Both the position numbers and the translations under genes were made by a program. Shown here piece after piece: positions 15,201 to 26,420 of a stretch of DNA of 64,000 nucleotides. Position 1 is the first letter of the stretch, and each line of letters begins with the position of its first letter. The stretch is from Formicarius rufipectus (taxonomy: Eukaryota; Chordata; Aves; Passeriformes; Formicariidae): positions 243,391 through 307,390 of the forward strand of contig VXAU01001755.1 of NCBI GenBank assembly GCA_013399695.1, written 5' to 3'. The notes under the pieces were generated by a model, which saw only the letters and a program-made list of their open reading frames with translations, did not search any database and was not told the origin of the DNA.

Positions 15201-18200
15201 CAAAATTTAAAACATTTAATTTTATCTTTTTTTTCACTTCTGTTTCTGGATGGACTAATTCTTCACAGCCCTCAGGAAACAAACTAAAAGATCATAACTG
15301 GCATCCATCCTTTTCCTACCAGCTTTTACCAAAAAATAGCATCATTTCAATTTCATTGAAACCTGCCCCACAAGATACCTTTCATGTATGCTTCACTCTC
15401 CTCTTGTTTCTAATCTGCAATCACAGCAGGAGGCAGAGGTAAAAATCTCTGTATCATCTCTGTAGCAAGAACTATAAAGCAAATATTTCCACACATAAAG
15501 AATAGTGTAACAATAAAATAATACATTTCCTATCCCAAAGGAAGCTATGTAGCAATTTCTGTCTTGTCTTAATTAGTTCAGACAAATAAAAGAACATGCT
15601 TGTCCTTTGAACAGTATACCTATGTATCTCTGATAAGTTTATTATATATACTATGCAAAGCTATATTTGAATTAACAGTTATTTGGATTTATATTTAAAT
15701 ATATATTTATAAATGTATCCATATTGATCATGCACTTTTGCTAGGAGGCTATATTTATGTGAGAAGGAAAATGTCAGGTCTCACACAACCAAGTGGTAGG
15801 AAAATACAGACACTCCTATTTCAACTGACCTTAGATCAATGACCTTCTTTTGCCCTAAAGCATCTGTCAACAGGCAATGTCACTAAACAGCATTGCTAAC
15901 CTTCAGCTTTCAATTCTTCTACCTTACTATGTCCTACAGTTCAGGTTACACCCACCATCCCGAGGCATAAGAAAACTCATGGATTTTGCCTGCAGGGAGC
16001 TTGTTGTAACTCTAACTTTCTTTTCTCTACAGCATTTAAAAAGCCAGATGGCAAGGGTAACACTCACTTTCTCTGATGTAGTCTTCCTGGATAAAAATAA
16101 CTGTCAGTCTACATGGTTTTTAGCAGTAAAAAATGAATTTATTCAGTGATACAGACAAACCAGACTGAGTTTTAGACAGAATCAACAGTTTCAAAATCTG
16201 CTTAGTTTTAAAACACTTACAATTCTGCTTGTCAGCAATGAACTACAGATTGGCAAACCTGCTATTTCAAGTGAAAAATACCTCTGACATTCTTGAATAG
16301 TGTTAATGAAAGTTAGGTTTTAGTCCTTCTCCCTTTTGTTTTTCTCACTCACTTATTTTGTGGCTAACACTTTATTTGAACCTGAGTTTAAAGTTTATCC
16401 TGACATTCATTAAGGATAAATAGATATACATAATGACAACTTCAAGTACATTGCTCACATTGATAGGACTTTTGCCTAGCAATTTAATCTTGTCCTGACT
16501 AGCCACCACACAGCTACATGCAATTAGTGAATAAAGTAATAAATTTTAGATTACCTTTGTATCAAATTGCTTTATAAGCAAGTGCACAATTTCATAAAGA
16601 GTCTGCTTTGAGTTTTGCTCACATAGGAACAGAAAAACCCAAATAACAAAATAAAGATATAGACTCAGAGAAAGACTTGTCATTAAAAAGATACAAAATG
16701 TTTTATCATGTGTGAAGTGGGACTGCAAACAAATATGATACAGAATTCCATATGATGAAATTAAAGTATCTTGGACCTAAAGAAGGGATGGGATGTTATA
16801 ACAGCCCTGATCTATAAGAAGAGCAATATTATGAGATTTCAGGACAGTAATTATGCTGAACAACTAAATGTTTTTGATTTGCTTTTAACCAGTGATGTGT
16901 TTTCCTTATCATTAGGCAACTTTTTGTCAAATCATCCACTATAAAAATTAATTGTTCTGACATTCTTTGGTTTATTTATACGAATAAAGAAAACTGTTGA
17001 ATTTATTGGAAGTCTGAAAGCACAGGCACGTAGAGTGAAATAGATGTGCAGCTGAGGAACAACAACAACAAAAAAACTATACATAAATTAAGCACATAGA
17101 TTTTTCACACAAATGCCTCATGAGTCTCCTAATATTATTTATATTAAAAAAAAAAAAAAAGAGAGAGAAAAGAAAAAAAAAAAAAAAAGATAAATACCTA
17201 GAAATTTATTTATCCTTATTTTGTTCTAATTTCAGCAAACTGGACAGCTGGTATGCAGAGAAATGAAGAAATCTTGTGAAGCTGTTTAAACTGCGGTAAA
17301 ATTTGCAGGCTGGTTGACCAGTTACATATTACCCTTTCTTTGGGGGAAGGACTCTGGCAATCTGCATTTCATACTAAGATGAAAAAGCTGCCATATTTTG
17401 TGGTGTTATAGCCTATGCATGACAAGTTAGTTTACTTCTGCTACTATATGAGGATGTGTTGTCATGTACTAAATCTAAGTGCTTTGCTTAGAAAAGGCAA
17501 TTTTAAGCTGTGACTGGGAACCAGTAACTCATACAGGAAACTGCTAATTCTCCATCTGAGCTGCTGCAGTCATTGAGAGCCCTGGCCAAGCATCTTTCCA
17601 TTGCCATGGCTCATTACGGATGCATTTGCTGGACATATCTGGCTGGCTGAAGGGCAAGAGGGTGGTTAACCCAAGGTCTGTATGACCAAAAGTTAATCAC
17701 AGTAGCTCCTAGCATCTACAACTGCAGTTATAGTAGACAAAAATTGTAGGGAAACCCCTGAAAAACTGGGCAACAGTGACGAAACTTATTGTCTTGTGCT
17801 TTGATTGCTTCTTGCTATATGCATGGAGCCCAAAGGTCGATTTTTAGCAAAGTTGTTTCTCCCTATACTTTTGACTAAGGGAGGTATTCTGAGCATTGCA
17901 AATGAAATAGTTCGCTGATAAGGCTAACACAGGCATAGGACTTCAGGGCTTATATGATTTTTTTAAGGTCTAGCCCACAGGAGTCTGAAAGCACAGCTTC
18001 AGTACAGAGAGCATCAGAATAACAGTTTGGGGACGAATTTTTCAGTCAGTGTGTGAAGACTGTTCATCTCTTGCCTTCTGAAACTGACTTGAATTTTAAA
18101 TGAATCAATATATAATAGTTATTACAAATGTTTACACAATATAAACAAGAAGTGGAGTTTAGGGTGTAAGGGCTTTCGCCCTTTCAGGAAATCTAAAGCA

Positions 18201-18263
18201 GCTTCATTGCACAGCATCCAGGATTTGGCTTGGTTTCCATCTTGGTGTTTGTCTTGTTTTTAA
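12240..18263. other. Non-coding DNA, no gene recognised
   Basis: No gene is supported. A 94-codon open frame at 13125-13409 (plus) is somewhat more GC-rich than its surroundings but has no recognisable motif. A short perfect inverted repeat (9-bp arms, 3-nt loop) lies at 12685-12705. An A-rich tract with a GAGAGA interruption lies at 17146-17189. The stretch 17480-17660 is of more even composition, with GCTGCTGCAG and CATTGCCATGG motifs, and could be a conserved non-coding element; this is an impression only. Confidence 0.6.
17146..17189. repeat. A-rich low-complexity tract
   Basis: A run of about 15 A is followed by GAGAGAG and then a second long A-run. This is seen directly in the sequence. 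It may be the tail of a decayed retroposed element, but no element body is recognisable beside it. Confidence 0.9.
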
Positions 18264-18318
18264 TGTGGAAGAGTCAAAGTGAGAAATCTCATGGGTTGAG
18301 ATAAAGACAGTCAATAGG
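18264..18318 (-). mobile_element. Short fragment of an ERVL-type LTR (3' part)
   Basis: The 16-mer TGGGTTGAGATAAAGA at 18292-18307 also occurs exactly at 61174-61189, inside the better preserved LTR at 61055-61676. ACAG follows in both copies, after a 2-nt length difference. The flanking purine-rich sequence (GAGTCAAAGTGAGAAATCTC) fits the same part of the LTR family as I remember it. Only about 55 bp can be aligned and the ends are not defined. The reading direction matches the minus strand, as in the 61-kb copy. It is an old remnant or a truncated insertion, and its exact extent is uncertain. Confidence 0.5.
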
Positions 18319-19681
18319 TAAATCAAAAATCACATATAGAAACAAAACAAAACAGGGAATTTATTTGCCACTTCCCATCAGCACATAAATTGTTATTTAT
18401 AAGAACTGATTTTTATTTTTTTTTAAATCTAGATTCAATTTTTAAGAAATCCAGTTAGTCATTAAGAATAGATCTATAGCTCTGTTCATCCTCTGTGATG
18501 TAATATGAATATGGCAGAGCAACATTTTACACAAAGATATAAGGAGGTTCAGAAAAATCCTACTCAACTTTTCTTTTAGATAATGTTAAAATTACAATCC
18601 CAGCTATTTGCAGAATATCCATTATGTATGTAATGCAACACAAATAACCACCTGTTTTGAGAGCTTTTTAATATTACAGTCTTAGTCACAAACTTAGAAC
18701 TACTTCTAGAGTATCTTACAGAATCTTAATTCCCTATGTTATGAAACTTTACATTCAAGCAGAATTTTTCCTTTCACAGAATCTAGGAAAACAGATGCTT
18801 CACTGGAGCATGCCTGTCCCTTGCCACTTGGTAGTGAAAGAGATGGTTTTGGTCTTGAATAACACTCCAAAAAGAGACAAAGATCAATTAGTATTGCATT
18901 CAAATGAGCAGGTTGATATCTTTTTAAGTAAGTCAGCTTAATTCTTAAGTTTAACATCATTAACTCCAAGACAATATCTTCATCAATGCCCACACAGAAA
19001 AATAAGAGGGTTTTTTACACACAGCAGTATGCTTTATAGCTTTACAGCATAATTTACAGGAGTGGAAAATGCAATCAAGCTTCACACATAAAACACATTT
19101 TAAAACAAATTATGTGGAACACCCCTCCAAACTTCACACTCAGAAAAACAAACCAGGACAACATTTAAGTACGACTAGTGTAAAACTGATAGCTCCATGA
19201 AAATGGGCATATATGGGAAGATTGGTTACATCTACTTTACCTTTTTTGTAAAACATTTTTAGCCCGTAGAATGTGCATCTTCCTCTCTTTCTCATTGCCA
19301 TGAGAGAGAGATAAAGGGAGTTTAAGACTCAAGCCAGAGGTTGCCCTTTCCCTAATTGGTGCAAAAATCTATTTTAAAAAATGACATATCTTACCTGATT
19401 ATCCTACCTCAGCTGATGTGGCTTTCTTTCTACATAGCCTCATGCTTCCAGTAGCCCATTTCCCCTGGAATATTGATTTCTGCAAGCAGGAATGAAAGAT
19501 AAATAGAAGTAAATAAAAGGAATGAAGCTTTTAGAATTAATTAACCACTACATGCTGATGGCAAGTGTAAATCTTTGTGTCCAGATATTACTGTCTAGTT
19601 CACTTGTTTCACAATTAAAACAGTATGCAACAAACCTTTGTTGTTTTTTATTCAAAGAATTTTTAAGAATATCTAAATTAT
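18319..19681. other. Non-coding DNA between LTR pieces
   Basis: This is AT-rich sequence with no gene or repeat that I recognise. Two opposed open frames of 66 and 84 codons overlap at 18739-18993 and are not coding-like. Confidence 0.6.
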
Positions 19682-20535
19682 TGTCACAGGTTTCTGTAGC
19701 TGAATTTTAGTAGAAGGGGGGGCTTCTAAGATGGTTTCTGTTAGAAGCTGCCAGAAGCTTCTCCTGTTCTGTGGATCCAATGGCATCCAGGTCCAGGAGG
19801 GACTTCCTGCTGGTGGCCAGAGTTGAGCCAATTAAGAATCACAGTCACGCCTCTGTGATAACATCTTTAAGAATTAGGAGTGCTGTGCAATCAAAAAAAT
19901 TTCAGCCTTGAGATAACAATGCAGAGACCAAGGTTGGAGCAGGTGGAGGCAGAGGGACCCCACGCTGGAGCAGGGGTGGGGGGTGGAAGGACTGAAAGCT
20001 ATTCTCCCCCACCTCCTTGCAGCCCATGGAGATCCATCGAGGTGCACAAACTCCCCTGCAGCCCATGGAGGAGCAGGTGGATGCAGAAAGGAGCTGTTGC
20101 CCAGTGGGAGGCCCAGGATGGAGCAAGACTCGCGGCCATGACTCTTGGAGAAGGAGACTCANTGTCCAGAGACCCGACTGCACCCCTTGGGGTGACCCAC
20201 AGGACAAGAGCAATGGCAACAACAACTGCCTGCAAAACTCCCACTCCCTCCTCCTTCGAACTGCTGGAAAGAGGGAGGAGTGGGAGAACAAGAGTGTTCT
20301 TAAGACTGATTTATTTCTTACTTTTTTGTTTTATTACTTTTAGTTTTAGTTCTTTTCTTGTTAGTAATAAATTTAAGTATTTAGCTGCTCTGAGTTTGTT
20401 TTGCCATTATCTCTCAGCTGTTGGGGTTTTGTTTGCTTGTTTGTTTGTTGTGGTTTTTTTTTTTTGCTTTTCCTTTCCCTCTGGGAAAGGAGGGGGCCTG
20501 GAGGTTTGGGTGGACACCAGGTGAAAACCGCCACA
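19682..20535 (+). mobile_element. Solo LTR of an endogenous retrovirus, ERVL-like
   Basis: An 854-bp block is bounded by TGTCACAGG and AACCGCCACA, so it has the TG...CA ends of a retroviral LTR. The five bases before it (ATTAT) and after it (ATGAT) agree in four positions, which would be a slightly decayed 5-bp target duplication. Near 20367 an AATAAA sits in a T-rich stretch about 170 bp before the right end, as expected for a poly(A) signal with R-U5 downstream on the plus strand. The right part holds a TTTG-rich low-complexity run (20425-20466). Base composition is clearly more GC-rich (19930-20290) than the flanks. Open frames of up to 214 codons within it are by-products, not genes. There is no gag, pol or env beside it, so it is a solo LTR. 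It contains one undetermined base at 20162. Confidence 0.75.
20162..20162. other. Undetermined base (N) inside the LTR
   Basis: A single N interrupts otherwise continuous sequence within the 19682-20535 LTR. It probably reflects an ambiguous consensus call in repeated sequence. Confidence 0.95.
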
Positions 20536-23500
20536 ATGATGCAAGATTAGACCTGATCAGGAAATTTTTGAAGCAAAATAACAATTCTTGGAACTAGAAA
20601 CATTTCAGAAGAAAAGACTGGAAATTCTTGTCCTAGAGAAAACACCCCTTGACTCCTAAACATTCTCATCCAAACCAAGATGAGGCACTACAATGTGATA
20701 CTAATGCTCAGTGTGCTTTAAGATCATGAGACTCAAATGGGTGACCCAAATGAAAGATTTCTATGAAGCATGTCTAAAGCAATAACTCCTGTTAGAGGGT
20801 TTGCATTCTGCATAGAAGAATGACAAGTTAACTCAGCCAGATAGGGGAATTAGACTTGCCCTCTGCTTGATGCATGCAGACTGAGATAAACTGGGGTTCC
20901 TCCAAGAATTTTTTTTCTTCCTCCAAGAATTTTGTGCATTAGAAAAAAATTATCAAAATTACATAAATCCTCCTCTGATCAAGAGCAGTAAGCCAGTTCT
21001 TCCACCATTTCCACATAAGTATTGTAACCACAGAGCATTAGCAACAAGTTCCTTCATCTTTACTGGAGATCACTTTTAAACACACTGTAAACTCTTCCCC
21101 AAATTGCTTGTAATGTGGGACACTGTATAAAAATTTATTTAAAAGACTATTTTAAACCTTGTTAACATAAAACCTTCAAAATAAAAGGGGCTGTAAAATA
21201 CAACTAATAAAAAATAAAAGACTATATTTGTACTCGTGTCCCGTGGTAAATATAGTATAAAGTTAAAAAAAAAAAAAATATTAAAACAAAAATACGTACA
21301 TTTGGGTGATATATATTTGTGTCTGAAGTGCCTGAAAAGTTTTACTGAAATATTTTCCTAGTCCTGTATACCAAACAGAAAAAAAGATAAAGTATCAGCA
21401 TAGAATTAGCTGTCAATTTCAATAATGGAACTAATATTGAAAACAATTTAACAGGATCATTCCCATCTTCTCATGCTCTGTTTTCTTCAAAACCAGAAAA
21501 GTTCAGCATTTCAGTTTCTCTACTCATTTTGTACTAGTCAAATGTAATACAACCCACATGATTGTTTTCTAACTTCAGTAGTTTATATTTCAAATAAGGT
21601 TAATGCTGCAGGTAGACAAATAATGGGAACAACAGAAAGAAAAACAGAAAAATCACTGACCAGTAAAGAACTGTCTGAACTAGTTTTACAGATGGAATTT
21701 ACATTGAATTACAGACCCCACTGGAATGATAATACTGAACATAGGTGGAAGACTAGGAAAAGACAAAGTTCAAGTGCTCTAGGACTGTGAATCAGAAGGT
21801 ATTTATTGAAATCTATGGGTAGAAAATATATTCCTATATAAGTGTGACACTTTATGTAAAATCCACCAAATGGACACAAATTATTCCCAAACAGCATGTA
21901 ATTTAGGAGCAATACTCAGAGATGCTACATTATTCAATTCCCTTAGAACTTCACAGGACATTATGAATATAAATACATGAAGCATCCAAAGAGAAGCACA
22001 AAATATTCAGATGACTTCCAAAAATGCTGTAGACAATACTGCCTCCCTACAAACCTGCAGATATGCCTTCTCAGTTGTATTGATGTGCAAAATATACTTG
22101 GATAGCTCCTTGTTGCGGTTTAGAAATGTTATTCTCCAATTTAGTACTCCTGCTAAAACCATGTGTGGTTTCCACTCCCTCCTTGCCAGCTGGAGGCACA
22201 AAAGGTAAAGGTCACAGGCTAAGAACAATTTACTGGAAACAGCAAGGGAGAAACTGGAAACAGGAAGAAGGGAGAGTCTCTTTCTCTTGCCCCCAGCAAA
22301 GGCATAAAGTGGGATCAAATAACATCAGAGGTCTGGCCATTTCTCCTCCTTGCTACTGCAAAAAAAAAACCTGTCCTGGCAGAAACCAAGACACTCAGCT
22401 GTCAATATCAATGTGTTTTCTCCCCAGATCCCAGCTACAGTACTAGGACTATTACATTAATTAAGACATCATTTTTTGTGAATAAAGATGGATTCCACAA
22501 TCAATGTGTTTGCTCGGAGCTCAAAGAAACACCCAGGCACATTCTGGCAATGGGTAGAGATTGCAAGAATAGTCCCATGCTTTTCTTACAAATCATTCTT
22601 CTCTCATAATTTTAAGTTATTAATAAATAAAGAACAGAAAAGGGGAAAACAAGTGACAACATTAATTTAAAAAGAATTAAAAATTTGCTAATTGTGTATT
22701 TCTAAATTCAGTCAAGGGTCAGAAAAATCATTACTTCAAGAAGCAGCAGACTTTAAGTACATTTATGCATGCACTGTTTCTTTTTTGAAAGGTCAAAAGT
22801 GTAACTAAAAAATGAGAAATTATTTAACATTCGGGAGTACCATCCTGACTGTTGGTGTACGTTATATCTTATATATATATCACTATAGTGATATATATAA
22901 CTAGCTATATATATATATATATATATATAACTAGCTATATATGTTATTAAATGATTTTTAAAATAGCAAAGGCATTCCTATGAAATATGATTTATGAAAA
23001 GAATAATTACTATTTTGAAAATTGTGATGCCACTTCTGGCAAGTTGGCAGTAAGTCCCACAGTGGAAATCACAGACTGCTGGGTGTTTGATGCACAGGAG
23101 TCAATAATACTGTCAGCATTGAAAAAATTGCCACTCCTGTGTTTTCTTGCTTGGAAATATCCCATGAATCATGGACAAAAAGATAGTGCTATATTTTATA
23201 AATTGTCCTTTTCAAAGTTAGTCTGTGTAAAAAACATATTACTAAGGCCCAGGTTCTCATATCCTCATTCTCACCAGATATCTTTTTGGTCAGTCATGCA
23301 GCAAGGTGACATTAAAACAAAAGAAAGGATATTGAAACCTTTCCACAAAGGAATTAAATCGGCACAGAAGCAAGACAGACCTCAAATGGGCCAGCAGGAA
23401 GCCAATAAGAAAGTAGATACTTATCAGCCAGCAAGATAAATGCTCATATTCATTTTACTAATTGTAATTTAGTATTTCTGGATTTTGCAGGAAAGTGTTT

Positions 23501-26259
23501 TTTCTTTTCTAGCCCTTGCAAAAATAATTTTTTCACCTTTCAGTTTTTTGCTTTGAGTATTAATCCAGCAATACCCTGGAGAAAAACCTCCATTATTTTA
23601 TAGAGATCTAAAGGTAACAAAATGCCTTTGTGTTGTTAACAGGTAAACTCTTAAAACTCCAGAAGTACAGTGGTTCCACAGCAGTCTCCCATCCTCAGGA
23701 TTTTGATCAGTAGTTCTGTGAATTCAACTCGCTTTTGCAGAGGGGTCATCCACTGGCCCCCTGGACTTACTGGATACATTGTTCTTAATTCACTGGAGCA
23801 AAATATTAATTTTTGACAGAGTATCAGTGACTTCATCCCTCCCAAAAATATATACATCAATATGCAAAAAGACAAAACATGATTAATGCTCATATATGTG
23901 TATATTTTCACTCTTCTTCCTCATTTATTTTCATCTTAGAAGGATTATTACACTAGTTATATATCACCACTCTGGGTAGGGTGAAGTGCAGAACTGTGCT
24001 CTCACCGTAGAGGTATTGAAGACTGTGAAGGTGTTTGTGGGCACTGTGAAAACAAGAAAGGTGATCCAGCTGGTGTGATAACCTTTGACCTGAGGCAAGA
24101 TGATTCTTGGGTAGGCAATCCCATGCAATGGCAGCCCCTTTCTTGCTAGATATTCAGCAGGGCAGCACAAGGAAATTAAAGCCTGAACCAAGAATCAGTA
24201 TTACTTGGGGAAGAATTCCTCAGTGCAAGGAGTGAAAATAGTGCTTTGATCATTAATCAGTCATTTTATTTACACATCAGTTGAAATTTGTATTCTTGTC
24301 TTCATTCTTCCATATCTACCTCACAATCATCAGTAGTGAAGTGAATTATTTTGTTAGCTTGCACAACAGTCATATCCATATGCATAAGTCACACATGCAG
24401 GTTTGGTAGTACAGGATGTCTGTAACTTTGAGTTTCTAAAATGTCACTGATGTTTTTCTGTCTTATTGACCATAGTCACAAAGGAAGCTATTTACAGTTT
24501 CGTCTCAGTGAAGTCTGCCATTTTTTTTTCATTTGTGTAAAGGAATGTTTGCTATGGAAATTCAGTATACATTTTAGAGGTTTACAGTTGACATATGAAA
24601 ATAATTGTTCTAGTTGAGCAGAGTGGTGAATAGATATGTCCATAATTCGCTGATAATTTGCATATGAGCTAGTGAAATTGGGAGTATATGATTCCACTTT
24701 AATTGAGACAAAAGAGAAGGCCTTTGAAGCATGAACAGCTTTGTATCTTTATATTGATGGATTTACTGGTGCACCTAAATGTAAGAGCAATTAACTGTTC
24801 AGTTAAACTTATTGAATTTGAAGTTGTTTGGTAGCCAAGGAGAAAAATTTATGCTTGTTTGACCAAGTAGAAGTAAATTTCCAAAGTAACTAAGAGTTTC
24901 CCATACCAGCAAGTAGGTGAGAAGGATACATCCATTGGCTTTTTACCACCTGCCCTTTTCCAGTGATCAGCTATGTGACCTTCACAGAAACTTTGCCACA
25001 CTTTGATCTTCAGAATGGTACCACATATACTGAAATTGCATTAACTGCATTTTAATAATTTTTTTTAAAAGCTGAAGAAAAATCCAAGCAAGGGCATCTA
25101 TAAAGACTTTCCAATGCTAAGCCTCTTAGAAGTGACTCCAAGCCATTGCATTTTCCTTCATAGCATGACTCAGGTTCTACTCAGATACTTTACTAGAGTG
25201 AATGCTTCAAGTTCCTTTCTTCAGACATTATATGTAATCAAGATGCAGTTTATTGATGGGGTATTTCATGTTAAACTATAATCAATGAGACACTGATGGC
25301 ACAGATTTCAAATTGAAAGTTTGTGTTAGCTTTGTCAAAGCTTTAAGATATCTAACCTTTTGAGACCTACGGCATCAGTGCAGTGTTAAGTGAAGCAGAC
25401 ATACTCCCAACAATCATATATACAGTATTCTACACTCACTTTTTATACAGATATAAAAGGTATTCTAACTTTGAAAGTCTTAATTAAGTCTTTTATAAAG
25501 GTACTCAAACTTTCACTGAAGTTCAAAGATACACTGTGAAAGCAGATTTCCCAGCTATAAAGGCTGCATATTACTTTTTGCGTACATTAAACTTTTAGAT
25601 TCTGAGACTTAAAAAACAAGTGTTTCCTTGTGTCTTTCTTTACTAAGCTATAAAAGAAAATATAATTATTTAAAGGCAAAGCAGTCTTTTACTATGAAAA
25701 TGTGAAGGAAGTAGAAGGGATGCAAAACAAAGATGCGATTGAGTGTCTTGGCACAGAAAAAAAAGCCTCCAAAACAAATGATGGTAACTACTTTCAAAGA
25801 TGGACACAGCCTGAAAACATTTATACAAATTTCTTGAAGAACTGCCTACTGCTGGGTATGAATAAGAAACTCTACATACCAAGACAAACTTGATAGCAAA
25901 GTAGGTAGTAAATACAATTATAAGTGAGAAAAGACACTAGCAAAAAGTAAAAGCAAAATATTGAACAATGTGCCATTAATATGACATACAAAAACATTCA
26001 TGTACCTCAACAGAAAGGCAGTTTAACAAAATCCCTGGTGCTTGCTATTGTCTACTACAGGTTTCTTTAAATGGAATTATGTGTATTAATACTGATTATT
26101 CCTAAGGACAGGAATTCCTAAAATAAAAGCACCCTGGTTCTGGGCAGGACTGGATAAAGTTTTCTAGCAACCAGAAGAAGCATGGCTAGGACCAGAGGCG
26201 TCTTTTCCATGGCAGGGAGCAGTGAGGGTGACGCTGGGCTCCATGTGGTGAATACTCAC
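20536..26259. other. Non-coding DNA, no gene recognised
   Basis: This is AT-rich sequence. The longest open frame is 150 codons at 22987-23439 (plus), just right of a TA-rich microsatellite. It has no recognisable domain, no clear splice context and mixed codon use, so I treat it as chance. A 14-nt A-run lies near 21265-21278. The motif CCTCCAAGAATTTT is present twice near 20898-20935. Confidence 0.6.
22867..22945. repeat. TA-rich microsatellite with embedded 28-bp perfect palindrome
   Basis: The tract is mainly alternating T and A. Positions 22872-22899 form a perfect palindrome centred between 22885 and 22886 (core CACTATAGTG with TA arms). The unit ATAACTAGCTATATAT then occurs twice, about 30 bp apart, separated by pure TA. 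Such tracts are unstable and can extrude cruciforms; that is known for TA palindromes in general and is not shown for this one. Confidence 0.9.
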
Positions 26260-26420
26260 ATCTGAATCATCCACCTCTCTCGTACACTCTGTTATTGGTG
26301 CTGTTACTGCACCATTTCCACTTATTTCACTGCTGTTTCCAGCAAATTCTTCATGTCTTGACCCATAATCTTTATCTTTTTTGCCTCCAGTTCTCCTCTC
26401 CAGCTCACCACAGGGGCAGA
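26260..26420 (-). other. Candidate coding interval, unidentified
   Basis: Read on the minus strand, this interval lies in a 112-codon open frame (26502 down to 26164). It shows a strong excess of purines at codon position 1, the RNY-type bias of real coding sequence. The peptide is hydrophilic and acidic towards its end, with runs such as KKDKDYGSRHEEFAGNSSE and TECTREVDDSD. Directly after the GAT codon comes GTGAGT, a good splice donor (GAT/GTGAGT at 26259). Upstream there is a C-rich pyrimidine tract (26405-26435) but no YAG acceptor in the expected place, which weakens the case. I do not recognise the protein. It could be an exon, a decayed retrocopy or chance. Confidence 0.2.

Noticed and set aside
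19880..20524. 214-codon open frame, the longest in the window
   Set aside because: It lies wholly inside the 854-bp LTR, includes the N and a low-complexity tail, and has no retroviral protein motif.
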